In this document: positions 1 through 8,737 of the stretch, piece by piece
Layout of the letters: the number at the start of each line of letters is the position of its first letter
Position numbering within the stretch: the first letter of the stretch is position 1
Origin: Variovorax sp. EL159
GTDB taxonomy: Bacteria; Pseudomonadota; Gammaproteobacteria; Burkholderiales; Burkholderiaceae_C
Direction of reading: 5' to 3'
DNA: 64,000 bases
Assembly: GCF_900100965.1 (NCBI RefSeq)
Contig: NZ_FMUJ01000003.1
Span: forward strand, 937,336-1,001,335
Notes under the pieces: generated by a model
What the model saw: the letters and a program-made list of their open reading frames with translations, nothing else
Database searches by the model: none
What the model was told of the DNA's origin: nothing
Program-made: the position numbers and the translations under genes

Positions 1-473
1 TCTTCGCGCTGTTCGTGGGCTTCTCGGCCACGCAGATGTTTCTCGACAAGAAGCCCAAGCCCACGCGGCAGATGCCGGGCACGGGCGGCCAGCTTGCAGC
101 CGGCGGCGCCATCGGCTTCATCTCGGGCCTGGTGGGCGCTGGTGGCGGCTTCATCAGCGTGCCGTTCATGACATGGTGCAACGTAGCCATTCACAACGCG
201 GTGGCCACCAGCGCGGCGCTCGGCTTTCCGATCGCGGTGGCCAATGTGCTTGGCTATGTCATCAGCGGCCACTCGGTGCAGGGCCTGCCGGCCGGCGCCT
301 TCGGCTATATCTGGCTGCCCGCTCTGGCGGTGATCGCCGCGTGCAGCGTGTTCACCGCGCCGCTGGGCGCGAAGGCGGCGCACAGCCTGCCGGTGAAGAA
401 GCTCAAGCGCGTGTTCGCCAGCATCCTCTACCTGCTGGCCGCCTACATGCTCTGGAAGGGGCTGCACGGCTGA
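1..473 (+). CDS. TauE/SafE-family sulfite/anion permease, C-terminal part
   Basis: Only the C-terminal ~155 residues are in the window; the frame is already open at base 1, so the start lies upstream. The visible part is hydrophobic with Gly-rich membrane segments, including GFISGLVGAGGGFISVPF, the Gly-rich repeat typical of the TauE/SafE (DUF81) family of inner-membrane anion permeases. A dozen further residues after the last helix end in a stop at 471-473. Members export or import sulfite, sulfoacetate or other small organic anions; the substrate cannot be read here. The next gene starts 65 bp downstream on the same strand. Family assignment is from motif and hydropathy. Confidence 0.8.
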   Translation, partial: FALFVGFSATQMFLDKKPKPTRQMPGTGGQLAAGGAIGFISGLVGAGGGFISVPFMTWCNVAIHNAVATSAALGFPIAVANVLGYVISGHSVQGLPAGAFGYIWLPALAVIAACSVFTAPLGAKAAHSLPVKKLKRVFASILYLLAAYMLWKGLHG

Positions 474-538
474 TTCAAGGCCCTTGTCGCCCAGGTGCGA
501 CTCCTGGCATTTCACAGGGGCAGGCGTATAAGGATTTC

Positions 539-964
539 ATGAAAATCCTCATCGCCGTCGATGGCAGCGCCTACACGCGCAAGGCACTCGATTACCTGTT
601 CAGCCACCGCGCGATATTCGTGGACGGGCATCAGCTCGTGGTGGTGCATGTGTGCACCGGCGTCTCGGCCAATGTGGCCCGCCACCTCAGCAAGGAAGTG
701 GTCGCGGGCTACTACGCCGAGGAAAGCGCCAAGGTGCTCGACCCGGTGAAGGCGCTGTTCGCCGAAAAGGGCTTGAGCAACTACACGATCGACTCGCGCC
801 ACGGCCATGCGGCCGAAGAAATCCTGAAGGCCGCGAACGACGCGCAGGCCGAACTGATGGTGCTCGGCACCCACGGCCACGGCATCTTCGGGCGTGCGCT
901 CATGGGCTCGGTCTCCACCAAGGTGCTTTCCGAAACCGACATCACCGTGCTGCTGGTTCAGTAG
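539..964 (+). CDS. Universal stress protein, UspA family
   Basis: This 141-residue single-domain Usp protein begins MKILIAVDGS, the canonical first strand and Asp of the fold. It ends with the nucleotide-binding stretch GTHGHGIFGRALMGSVS and a final ITVLLVQ strand, matching the ATP-binding Usp motif (G-x2-G-x9-G-S/T). Length is normal for the family. The ATG at 539 is chosen because it starts exactly at the conserved strand; an upstream AGGA-like sequence (531-534) is close to it. It follows the permease gene on the same strand and may be cotranscribed. The role, stress endurance through ATP binding or hydrolysis, is inferred from the family. Confidence 0.9.
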   Translation: MKILIAVDGSAYTRKALDYLFSHRAIFVDGHQLVVVHVCTGVSANVARHLSKEVVAGYYAEESAKVLDPVKALFAEKGLSNYTIDSRHGHAAEEILKAANDAQAELMVLGTHGHGIFGRALMGSVSTKVLSETDITVLLVQ

Positions 965-967
965 GCC

Positions 968-1930
968 CTACTGCACCCGCTGCTGCCGCCACTCGCGCGG
1001 CGAGCAGCCGAAGCGCTCGCGGAACGCGCGGCTGAAATGCGCCGCATCGTTGAAGCCGCGCCCATACGCGATCTCCCCCACCGGCTTGCCTGCAAGACGC
1101 GGCTCCAGCAGGTCGCGGCTGCAGGCTTCGAGCCTGCGTTCCCAGATGTATTGCGCGGGCGTCAGCGGCTCGCTCTTGAAGACGCGATGTACATGGCTCG
1201 CCGACACCCCGAGCGACGCCGCGATGCTGCCCACCGACAGCGAGGGATCGGCCAGTTGCTCGTCGATGCACCGCTTCACGCGCGCGAGGTGGTACGCCGT
1301 GAGATTGCTCAGCGATGGCGCTCGCGCCACCGGCAGCGTCTGCAGGCCCGCCACGAGGATGCTCTGCACGCCGTTGGCGACGGCCAGCGCCGAGGCGGGC
1401 TGCAGCGTGTCGATGTCCTCCCGCAGCGTGCGGATCATGCCGAGCAGCAGATGCCCTGCGCCCTCCTTGCCCGACACCGTCGTGGCCGTCAGCGCCTCGG
1501 TGTCGCGCAGTTCGCTGCGCAGGCGCTCGCCGGGCAGCTTGAGCACGATCTGCTCGAACCTGTCGTCGAACAGCAGCTCGTAGGGCCGCGTGCTGTCGTA
1601 CAGCGCGAAGTCGCCGGCCGAGAGCACCGCGTCGCGCCCGTCCTGCCGCACCACGCCCTGCCCCTGCGCCTGGATGCTCACCAGGAAATAGTCGTCGCCC
1701 GAGCGCGCGATGTGCCCGCTCGTGCGCCTGACCTTCTGCGCACTCGACTTGACCACCGACACGTCCAGGCTCGGCAGCGAGTGCTGGCGGATGCTGCCTT
1801 CGAAGCGGCCGATGTCGTCCGGCCGCACCGGGTCGCACCCGAGCTGCACGTAGACGTTGCAGATCATGTCGGTCCAATAGGCCAGGCGCTGGTCGCGCGC
1901 CACGGCATCGGTGCTGAGCAACTGGTTCAT
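968..1930 (-). CDS. AraC-family transcriptional regulator of the aldoxime/nitrilase cluster
   Basis: The product is 320 residues. An N-terminal AraC-binding-like sensing domain (roughly 1-200) precedes a C-terminal double helix-turn-helix (about 215-315) containing LSVGSIAASLGVSASHVHRVF and the conserved end GRGFNDAAHFSRAFRERFG. The ATG at 1930 is preferred over a frame open 60 bases further upstream because GGGGAA lies just before it and family members start near MNQLLS. It is transcribed divergently from the nitrilase gene, with 167 bp between, so it probably controls the nitrilase/aldoxime dehydratase pair. AraC activators are known next to nitrilase and aldoxime dehydratase genes. The inducer is unknown, plausibly an aldoxime or nitrile. 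Confidence 0.88.
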   Translation of the reverse strand: MNQLLSTDAVARDQRLAYWTDMICNVYVQLGCDPVRPDDIGRFEGSIRQHSLPSLDVSVVKSSAQKVRRTSGHIARSGDDYFLVSIQAQGQGVVRQDGRDAVLSAGDFALYDSTRPYELLFDDRFEQIVLKLPGERLRSELRDTEALTATTVSGKEGAGHLLLGMIRTLREDIDTLQPASALAVANGVQSILVAGLQTLPVARAPSLSNLTAYHLARVKRCIDEQLADPSLSVGSIAASLGVSASHVHRVFKSEPLTPAQYIWERRLEACSRDLLEPRLAGKPVGEIAYGRGFNDAAHFSRAFRERFGCSPREWRQQRVQ

Positions 1931-2097
1931 GGGGTTCCCCGGAAAGCGCGCGTGCAACGCTGGAACAAGAACGCCGCCAGTTCGGATCAAGGCGTTCCGC
2001 GGCGGCGAATCTACGCTTCAAGCAACCCGCATGCCACCGCGCAAACCCGCGCCGGGGCGTGCGAAGTTGTTTCATCCACCCCCTCGAGAGGCCCGCC

Positions 2098-3132
2098 ATG
2101 CCCACCACCGTTCACCCCAAGCTCCGCGTTGCCGCCGTGCAGGCCGCGCCCGTGTTCCTCGACCTCGACGGCACCATCGACAAGACCATCGACCTCATGG
2201 CCCAGGCAGCCGGCCAGGGCGTGAAGCTCATCGCCTTTCCCGAGACCTGGGTGCCCGGCTACCCGTGGTGGATCTGGCTCGACTCGCCCGCCTGGGGCAT
2301 GCAGTTCGTGCAGCGCTACCACGACAACTCGCTGGTGGTCGGCTCGGCCGAGTTCGACCGCATCAAGGACGCGGCGCGCAAGCACCGGATCTGGGTGTCG
2401 CTCGGCTACAGCGAGAAGGCTGCGGGCAGCCTCTACATCGCACAGGCGCTCATCGACGACCAGGGCAACACCGTGCAGACGCGCCGCAAGCTCAAGCCCA
2501 CGCACGTGGAGCGCACCGTGTTCGGCGAAGGCGACGGCTCCGACCTCGCGGTGGCCGAGACGGCCATCGGCAACGTCGGATCGCTCTCGTGCTGGGAGCA
2601 CCTGCAGCCGCTCAGCAAGTACGCGATGTATGCGCAGAACGAGCAGATCCACTGCGGCGCATGGCCCAGCTTCTCGCTTTACCGCGGCGCGGCCTATGCG
2701 CTCGGGCCGGAGGTCAACAACGCGGCGAGCCAGATCTACGCGGCCGAGGGCCAGTGCTTCGTGGTCGCGCCGTGTGCCACCGTCTCGCAGGCGATGAGCG
2801 AGCTGATGTGCACCGACCCGGCCAAGCAGCAGATGCTGCGCACCGGCGGCGGCTACGCGCGCATCTACGCACCCGACGGCTCGCCGCTCGGCACGCCGCT
2901 GGCCGAAGACCAGGAAGGCCTGGTGATCGCCGACATCGACCTGGGCATGATCTCGCTCGCCAAGGCGGCGGCCGACCCGAGCGGCCACTACTCGCGGCCC
3001 GACGTCACGCAGCTTCTGCTGAACAAGACGCGCCGCGAGCCCGTGGTGCTGCAGCGCACGCCCGAGCCCGAGAGCGGCGCCCCCGAAGCAGTGACAGCAG
3101 GCACCGAGCCGCGCCTGCAGCTCGCCGCCTGA
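2098..3132 (+). CDS. Nitrilase (carbon-nitrogen hydrolase)
   Basis: This 344-residue cytoplasmic enzyme should hydrolyse a nitrile to its carboxylic acid and ammonia. All three nitrilase-superfamily catalytic residues are visible: Glu49 (FPETW), Lys131 (RRKLKPTHVER) and Cys165 (SCWEHLQPL). Their spacing is nearly identical to the Rhodococcus nitrilases, where the nucleophile is also Cys165. The WEH after the cysteine is typical of true nitrilases rather than amidases. The ATG at 2098 follows a GAGAGG ribosome-binding sequence. The aldoxime dehydratase gene starts 17 bp downstream, so the two enzymes likely act in sequence on the same substrate. Aliphatic versus aromatic preference cannot be told from sequence alone. 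Confidence 0.93.
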   Translation: MPTTVHPKLRVAAVQAAPVFLDLDGTIDKTIDLMAQAAGQGVKLIAFPETWVPGYPWWIWLDSPAWGMQFVQRYHDNSLVVGSAEFDRIKDAARKHRIWVSLGYSEKAAGSLYIAQALIDDQGNTVQTRRKLKPTHVERTVFGEGDGSDLAVAETAIGNVGSLSCWEHLQPLSKYAMYAQNEQIHCGAWPSFSLYRGAAYALGPEVNNAASQIYAAEGQCFVVAPCATVSQAMSELMCTDPAKQQMLRTGGGYARIYAPDGSPLGTPLAEDQEGLVIADIDLGMISLAKAAADPSGHYSRPDVTQLLLNKTRREPVVLQRTPEPESGAPEAVTAGTEPRLQLAA

Positions 3133-3149
3133 CCGCCCGGAGTCCCGCC

Positions 3150-4211
3150 ATGGAATCCGCCATTGCCGAGCACCTGAGATGCCTCCGCACGCGACACCGC
3201 CGCGTCGAGGACGACTACACGCCGCCCTACCCCGTCTGGTCGGCCCGCGCGCCCACCTCGGTGACGCAGGTGGTGATGGGCCACTTCGGCGTGCAGTCGC
3301 GCGGTTCCGAGATGCAGGGCCGCGCCTGCGCCGCGCTGATGAAGATCGCACGCGACTTCGCCCTGCCCGACGGCCCGGGCCACCACGACCTGACGCACCA
3401 CGTCGATGCCGACGGCTTCGACAACATGATCGCCATCGCCTACTGGAACGACGCCACAGCCTTCGCGCGCTGGAGGGCCACGCCCGCCGTCGACGCATGG
3501 TGGCGCTCCGACGAGCGGCTGAACGAAGGCCTCGGCTACTTCCGCGAAATCGCCTCGCCGCGCGTCGAGCACTTCGAGACCATGTTCAACACGCCTGACC
3601 GCTTCGAGGGCGTCGGCGTCGTCATGGGCGAGGTCAGCGGCGAGCTGCAGGAGCACGGCTACTGGGGGTCGATGCGCGACCGCATCCCGCTTTCGCAGAC
3701 CGATGCGTTGTCGCCCTCAGGCACGCGCGCAGTAGTTGCCGGCACGCCCGCGCCGGGCCAGCGCGTGCGCATCGCAGGCCACGAGAACATCGCGATGATC
3801 CGCTCCGGCCAGGAATGGACCGACACCACCGGCCAGGAGCGCACGCTCTACCTCGAAGACATGGAACCGGTGCTGCGCGAAGGCATGGAGTTCCTGCGCG
3901 ACCAGGGCCTGGGCATCGGCTGCTACAGCAACCGCTACATGCATCACCTCGACGCGAAGGGCACGCCGCTGCAGAAGTCCTTCGGCCTGAGCTACTGGCG
4001 TTCGCTCGCCGACATGGAACGCTGGGCCGAGTCGCACCCCACGCACGTCGCGATCTTCGGCAGCTTCATGCGCTACGTGCAGGCGCTGAACTTCCAGCTG
4101 CAACTGCGCGTGTACCACGAGGTGTCGGTGCTCAAGGCCGACGAGCAGAGCTATGAATACATCAACTGCCACGCGCGCAGCGGCCTCATGAACGGGCTGG
4201 CTGCCACATAG
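3150..4211 (+). CDS. Heme-dependent aldoxime dehydratase (phenylacetaldoxime dehydratase family)
   Basis: The 353-residue product belongs to the ferrous-heme aldoxime dehydratases, which convert R-CH=NOH to R-CN by direct substrate binding to heme iron. Features seen are the N-terminal RRVEDDYTPPYPVW, Ser219 in MIRSGQEW, the HPTHVAIF segment with His299 at the position of the proximal heme ligand in OxdRE, and YHEVSVL with His323 near the distal catalytic His. An Arg in YWGSMRDR (about 176) fits the other active-site residue. Length matches the family (350-355). The gene is 17 bp after the nitrilase gene, completing an aldoxime-to-acid pathway. The residue equivalences are by eye, not by alignment. 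Confidence 0.92.
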   Translation: MESAIAEHLRCLRTRHRRVEDDYTPPYPVWSARAPTSVTQVVMGHFGVQSRGSEMQGRACAALMKIARDFALPDGPGHHDLTHHVDADGFDNMIAIAYWNDATAFARWRATPAVDAWWRSDERLNEGLGYFREIASPRVEHFETMFNTPDRFEGVGVVMGEVSGELQEHGYWGSMRDRIPLSQTDALSPSGTRAVVAGTPAPGQRVRIAGHENIAMIRSGQEWTDTTGQERTLYLEDMEPVLREGMEFLRDQGLGIGCYSNRYMHHLDAKGTPLQKSFGLSYWRSLADMERWAESHPTHVAIFGSFMRYVQALNFQLQLRVYHEVSVLKADEQSYEYINCHARSGLMNGLAAT

Positions 4212-4285
4212 GAGAAATTCCACGCGCGGGATTGCCTTAGGATTCGCCCCCTGTTTCTCAAGGCCGCAAGGCAAGGACCCAGACC

Positions 4286-5989
4286 ATGTGGAGCGAACTC
4301 GAAAGCCTCGTCGAAGCCTCGATGCAGGAATGGCAAGTCCCCGGCCTCGCGCTGGCGGTGATCCAGGACGGCGAGGTGGTGCTGCAGAAAGGCTACGGCG
4401 TGCGCGACACCGACACCGGCCTGCCCGTGACCACCGACACGCAGTTCCTGTTGTGCTCGATCACCAAGTCGTTCACCGCGGCGGGGCTTGGCCTGCTGGT
4501 CGACGAGCGCAAGCTCGACTGGGACCGGTCCGTGCGCGAGGTGATCCCCGAATTCCGCCTTCACGACGCGGTGGCGACCGGGCTGCTCACGGTGCGCGAC
4601 CTGCTGTGCCACCACAGTGGCCTCCCGCGCCACGACTGGATCCACATGCCCGGCGACCTGAGCAACGCGCAGATGCTCGCGGCACTCAGGCATCTCGCGC
4701 CGAACAAGGACCTGCGCGACACCTTCCAGTACTCGAACCTGGGCTACCTCGTCGCGGGAATGATCACCGAGCGGATCAGCGGCCAGAGCTACGAAGAATT
4801 CACCACCGAGCGCCTGATGAAGCCGCTGGGCTTTCGCCACTTCGGCTTCTCCATCGAGGCGCTCGGCGCCGCCGAAGACGGTGCGCGCCCGCATGCGATG
4901 GACGGCGATGCGCGCTACCGTACGCCGCTGTCGCCCATTCGCGCAACGCCCGCCGGCGGCATCAACACCTCGGTCGCCGACCTGGCTAAGTGGGCGCGCT
5001 TTCTCCTCGACGGCAAGGCGGACGGCCGGCAGTTGCTTTCGGCGAAGTCGCTGCGCGAAATGACGACGCCGCGCGTGCACATGGGCCGCTCCGAACATGC
5101 CGAGATCGGCGATTCGCACTACGGCCTGGGCCTCTTCTGCGAGCAATACCGCGGCGAACGCACGATCGCGCATTCGGGCTCCTGGGCCGGCTGGAGCACG
5201 CTCATGACGATGCTGCCCGAACGCCGTGCGGGCGTGGTGGTGCTGACGAACCGCGCGCCGGGCGGCGCCACGCCCATCCTCACCTTCGCGGCGCTCGACC
5301 GCCTCTGCGGCCGCGAACCCGTCGACTGGTTCGGCAGGCTCGCGCCCAAGCGCAGGCAGGCCGTCGAACAGATCAAGCTCGACAAGAAGTCCAGAGCGGA
5401 GGTCCGCCACGGCGACACGCTGCCCAGCCACGCGCTGGACGACTATGCGGGCGACTACGAACACCCGGCCTACGGGCGCATCCGCATCGACAAGGAAGCC
5501 GACGGCCTCGCGTGGCGCTGGCGTGGCATCGCGGAGAAGCTCGCGCATCGCCACTACGATGTCTTCGTCACCCCCGACCGGCCGACGCTGATGCATCCCA
5601 GCGACCACACCGTCACCTTCCGCTACGACCGGCACGGCCACATCGACCGCCTCGAAATCCCGTTCGAGCAGATGGTGGACGACATCGTGTTCCGCCGCGT
5701 CGCGGCCGGCGACGTGCTCGACCCCGCGTTCCGCCGCCTGTGTGCTGGCGACTACCTGCACGCCGGCCGCGTGATAGAGATCCGTCTCGACGCGCGGGGC
5801 GAACTCGCCATGACGATCCCGGGCCAGCCGACCTATCGCCTGCTTCCGGCCGATGGACGCCGGTTCAAGGTCGATACGCTGGAAGGCTTCGGCGTGGAGT
5901 TCCGCCGAGCTTCACCGGATGCGGTGGACGCGCTGATCTTTCACGAGCCACGCGTCACTGCCATCGCGCCGAGAGTGGCCGGCACCTAG
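4286..5989 (+). CDS. Serine hydrolase, class C beta-lactamase/DD-peptidase fold
   Basis: This 567-residue protein has an N-terminal beta-lactamase-like domain (about 1-360) with all three active-site elements: SxxK at Ser58-Lys61 (CSITKS), YSN at Tyr149-Asn151 and HSG at 296-298. A C-terminal ~200-residue beta-rich extension (DYAGDYEHPAYGRIRI, then AGDYLHAGRVIEIRL) resembles the lipocalin-like tails of many family members. No signal peptide is apparent, so it may be cytoplasmic and act as an esterase or peptidase rather than a beta-lactamase. It starts 74 bp after the aldoxime dehydratase gene on the same strand; a shared transcript is possible. The substrate is unknown. Confidence 0.85.
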   Translation: MWSELESLVEASMQEWQVPGLALAVIQDGEVVLQKGYGVRDTDTGLPVTTDTQFLLCSITKSFTAAGLGLLVDERKLDWDRSVREVIPEFRLHDAVATGLLTVRDLLCHHSGLPRHDWIHMPGDLSNAQMLAALRHLAPNKDLRDTFQYSNLGYLVAGMITERISGQSYEEFTTERLMKPLGFRHFGFSIEALGAAEDGARPHAMDGDARYRTPLSPIRATPAGGINTSVADLAKWARFLLDGKADGRQLLSAKSLREMTTPRVHMGRSEHAEIGDSHYGLGLFCEQYRGERTIAHSGSWAGWSTLMTMLPERRAGVVVLTNRAPGGATPILTFAALDRLCGREPVDWFGRLAPKRRQAVEQIKLDKKSRAEVRHGDTLPSHALDDYAGDYEHPAYGRIRIDKEADGLAWRWRGIAEKLAHRHYDVFVTPDRPTLMHPSDHTVTFRYDRHGHIDRLEIPFEQMVDDIVFRRVAAGDVLDPAFRRLCAGDYLHAGRVIEIRLDARGELAMTIPGQPTYRLLPADGRRFKVDTLEGFGVEFRRASPDAVDALIFHEPRVTAIAPRVAGT

Positions 5990-6003
5990 CCGGAACGCTG
6001 CGC

Positions 6004-6259
6004 CTATCGGCTCTTGGTGCAGAGCACGCGGCGCACCATGTCGTCGGCACTGCAGGCGCACCTGCCGCCCTGCGCTGCGGCGGCGCCTCGGGGGCGTACT
6101 GCGGCTGCAGCGCCCCCCTTTTGCTGTTCTCGATGTATTCGCGCGGAACGCACCCGCGCCCGAAACGGTGGGCATGCCGGCCTGGCATTGCGCAGCGGCA
6201 GAACCGGCCATGCAGAGCATCCGGACTGCAACGACCGCGCGCATGGCACGTTGGTTCAT
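6004..6259 (-). pseudogene. Frameshifted relic of a small secreted Cys-containing protein
   Basis: No single intact frame fills the stretch between the serine hydrolase and matB. An excellent ribosome-binding site (GGGAGGA, 6265-6271, 5 bases before ATG at 6259) begins a signal peptide MNQRAMRAVVAV...AGSAAAQCQAGMP. Codon third positions then favour a second frame (about 6143-6077, reading REYIENSKRGALQPQYAPEA) and finally a third frame ending GGRCACSADDMVRRVLC with TAG at 6004-6006. Each change of frame equals loss of one base. The three pieces in order look like one small exported protein broken by two frameshifts, though sequencing error is possible. The remaining bases, 6260-6383, show only the leader of this gene. 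Confidence 0.5.
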
Positions 6260-6383
6260 TGAGGTCCTCCCTTGCTTTTTTCGACGCGAGCAACTCTCCT
6301 CCTGCTGGCAACGGGGCCGTGCAGGCACCAGTGCCGAAAGTAATGCACCGGCACCTCACGGTGGCAACTTTCTCAGTGCGTCC

Positions 6384-7946
6384 CTAGGCGAACAACCCCT
6401 TGTGCTCGGCGCGCAGCAGCGCCTTCTGCACCTTGCCCATGGTGTTGCGCGGCAACTCGGGCACCACGAAGCAGCGCTTGGGAATCTTGAAGTTCGCAAG
6501 CTTCGCCTTGAGGTCGGCCACGATGGCTTCGGCATCGAGCGCGGCGCCGGCCTTCGCGATCACGATGGCCACGCCCACTTCGCCGAAGTCGGGATGCGGC
6601 ACGCCAAACACGGCGCTTTCGGCCACGCCGGCCATCTCGTTGATGTAGCCCTCGATCTCGGCCGGGTAGACGTTGTAGCCCCCGCTGATGATCAGGTCCT
6701 TGCTGCGCCCAACGATGGTGATGTAGCCACGGCCATCGATCTTGCCCACGTCGCCGGTCTTGAAGAAGCCGTCGGCGGTGAATTCTTCCTTCGTCTTCTC
6801 GGGCATGCGCCAGTAGCCCGCGAACACGTTGGGGCCGCTGACTTCGATGTTGCCGATCTCGTCGGTGGTGCAGTCGCGTCCGCTGTCGTCGCGCACGCGC
6901 AGTTGCACGCCGGGCAAGGCAAAGCCGACGGTGCCGCCACGGCGCTCGCCCTGCGCGGGGTTGTAGGGATTGGACGTGAGCATGGCGGTCTCGCTCATGC
7001 CGTAGCGCTCGAGGATCGTGTGGCCGGTGCGCTCGCGCCATTCGTCGAAGGTCTCGATCAGCAGTGGTGCCGAGCCCGCGATGAACAGCCGCATGTTGCG
7101 CACCGCCTCGCGCGTGAGGCCCGCTTCGGCCAGCAGCCGCACATAGAGCGTGGGCACGCCCATGAATACGGTCGCCTCGGGCAGCTTCTGCACGATGCGC
7201 TTGGGATCGAACTTCGAGAACCACAGCATCTTGCTGCCGTTGAGCAGCGCGCCATGCAGCGCCACGAAGAGGCCGTGCACATGGAAGATGGGCAGCGCAT
7301 GGATCAGCACGTCGCCTTCGGTCCAGCCCCAGTAGTCTTTCAGCACCTCGGCGTTCGACAGCAGGTTGCGGTGCGTGAGCATCGCGCCCTTGCTGCGGCC
7401 GGTGGTGCCGCTGGTGTAGAGGATCGCGGCCATGTCGTCGGGCTTGCGTTGCGCGACTTCGTGCCGGTCGCTGCATTGCGCGGCAACTTCAAGCAGCGTG
7501 CCGGTGCGGTCGTCGTCCAGCGTGAAGACGTGTTTGGTGCCGGCCGCGGTCGCGATGGGTCCGACCCACGCGGCATTGCGGCTGGTGCACACCACCACGG
7601 CAGGTTCGGCGTTGCCGATGAAGTACTCGATCTCGGCGCTCTGGTAGGCGGTGTTGAGCGGCAGGAACACATGGCCGGCGCGCAGCGTGGCAAGGTAGAG
7701 CAGCATCGCTTCGACCGACTTTTCGACCTGCACCGCGATGCGCGCGCCCTTCTCGAGCTTCAGCGCATCGAGCAGGTTGGCAATCATCGCGCTCGCGCGC
7801 TCGATGTCGCGCCACGAGTAGAAAAGACCGTTGTCGGTTTCGACGGCAATGCCGTCGAGGTCGGCGGGAAAGGCCGCGCGCAGGGCGGCGAACAGGTTGG
7901 CGTTGGCAGTCTTCTTCATCGCTTCGTCTTTGAACGGGTACTTCAT
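6384..7946 (-). CDS. matB: Malonyl-CoA synthetase (malonate-CoA ligase)
   Basis: The ~520-residue protein is an AMP-forming acyl-CoA synthetase. It has the P-loop-like LYTSGTTGRSKGAMLTHRNL, the adenylate motif ERYGMSETAML, the TGD and GRSKDLIISGGYNVYP hinge motifs, and the C-terminal catalytic lysine in RNTMGKVQKALLR. Together with the adjacent malonyl-CoA decarboxylase and GntR regulator this identifies MatB: malonate + CoA + ATP to malonyl-CoA. Two starts are possible: ATG at 7946, sharing one base with the preceding stop (TGATG), or ATG at 7919 (MKKTANANLF), which fits MatB alignments well; neither has a strong ribosome-binding site. It is the last gene of the operon. Confidence 0.9.
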   Translation of the reverse strand: MKYPFKDEAMKKTANANLFAALRAAFPADLDGIAVETDNGLFYSWRDIERASAMIANLLDALKLEKGARIAVQVEKSVEAMLLYLATLRAGHVFLPLNTAYQSAEIEYFIGNAEPAVVVCTSRNAAWVGPIATAAGTKHVFTLDDDRTGTLLEVAAQCSDRHEVAQRKPDDMAAILYTSGTTGRSKGAMLTHRNLLSNAEVLKDYWGWTEGDVLIHALPIFHVHGLFVALHGALLNGSKMLWFSKFDPKRIVQKLPEATVFMGVPTLYVRLLAEAGLTREAVRNMRLFIAGSAPLLIETFDEWRERTGHTILERYGMSETAMLTSNPYNPAQGERRGGTVGFALPGVQLRVRDDSGRDCTTDEIGNIEVSGPNVFAGYWRMPEKTKEEFTADGFFKTGDVGKIDGRGYITIVGRSKDLIISGGYNVYPAEIEGYINEMAGVAESAVFGVPHPDFGEVGVAIVIAKAGAALDAEAIVADLKAKLANFKIPKRCFVVPELPRNTMGKVQKALLRAEHKGLFA

Positions 7947-8737
7947 CAGAAATTCGGTGTGCGCTTGGCAAGGAAGGCGGCAATGCCTTCGCGGTGCTCG
8001 GCGGAATCGGCGTAGTCGTAGGCGGTGGCCAGCAGGCTGTGGGCCGAGGGTGCGCCGGCCCGCAATGCGGCAAAGGTCTTCTTGTGCAGGCGCGCGGCCT
8101 GCGGCGCCAGCGCGGCAACGCGCGTGGCATGGGCCTGCACGGTGGCGGCGACTTCGTTGTCGGGCAGCACGTGCAGCAGAAAGCCCGCGTCGTACAGGCG
8201 CTGCGCACCATGCACGCCGGCGGCCAGCAGCATGTCGCGCGCGAGCACATCGCCGATGGCGCCATGCACCAGCGCAGCTTCGCGCGGGGCCATCGGAAAA
8301 CCGAGCTTGGCGATCGGCGCGCCGAACCTGGCGGCGGCACCGGCCAGGCGGATGTCGCAGCAGCTCGCGATCTCGATGCCGGCGCCCATGCAGGCGCCTT
8401 CGATCTGCGCGATCAGCGGCAACGGGCAGTCGAGCATCGACTGCAGCGCGGCCCAGACTTCGTTCTCGTGGAACTCGCGCAGGCTGGGTTCTTCGAAGCG
8501 GAACGAGGGGTACTCGGAGATGTCGCCACCCGCGCAGAACGCACCGCCCTCGCCCCGCACGACGACGCAGCGCACGCTGCTGCCGGTGTCGTCGGCGCCG
8601 GCGCGAAGGCCGTCGAACACGGCCCGCAGTTCGCGCCACATCGCGCGCGTCATGGCATTGAGGCGCCCCGCGTTCGACAGCGTGACAACCGCGATGGCGC
8701 CTTCCTGGCGAAATAGAACGCTGCTTCCGACCGTCAT
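7946..8737 (-). CDS. Enoyl-CoA hydratase/isomerase family protein
   Basis: This 263-residue crotonase-fold protein carries the oxyanion-hole segments VVVRGEGGAFCAGGDIS and IEGACMGAGIEIASCCD. At the second site, where hydratases carry one of the two catalytic glutamates, the sequence reads GFPMAPREAALVHGAIG; a glutamate is present but the surroundings differ from classical hydratases. The start overlaps the stop of the upstream receptor gene (ATGA, 8734-8737) and its stop touches matB, so it is firmly inside the malonate operon. Its role there is unknown; family members also act as decarboxylases, thioesterases or isomerases on CoA esters, and action on malonyl-CoA or a substituted malonyl-CoA is a reasonable guess. 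Confidence 0.87.
   Translation of the reverse strand: MTVGSSVLFRQEGAIAVVTLSNAGRLNAMTRAMWRELRAVFDGLRAGADDTGSSVRCVVVRGEGGAFCAGGDISEYPSFRFEEPSLREFHENEVWAALQSMLDCPLPLIAQIEGACMGAGIEIASCCDIRLAGAAARFGAPIAKLGFPMAPREAALVHGAIGDVLARDMLLAAGVHGAQRLYDAGFLLHVLPDNEVAATVQAHATRVAALAPQAARLHKKTFAALRAGAPSAHSLLATAYDYADSAEHREGIAAFLAKRTPNF

Noticed and set aside
6384..8639. One long frame that would fuse part of the enoyl-CoA hydratase region with MatB
   Set aside because: The upstream half reads Arg-rich nonsense in a shifted frame of the hydratase gene; the true MatB begins near 7946 or 7919.
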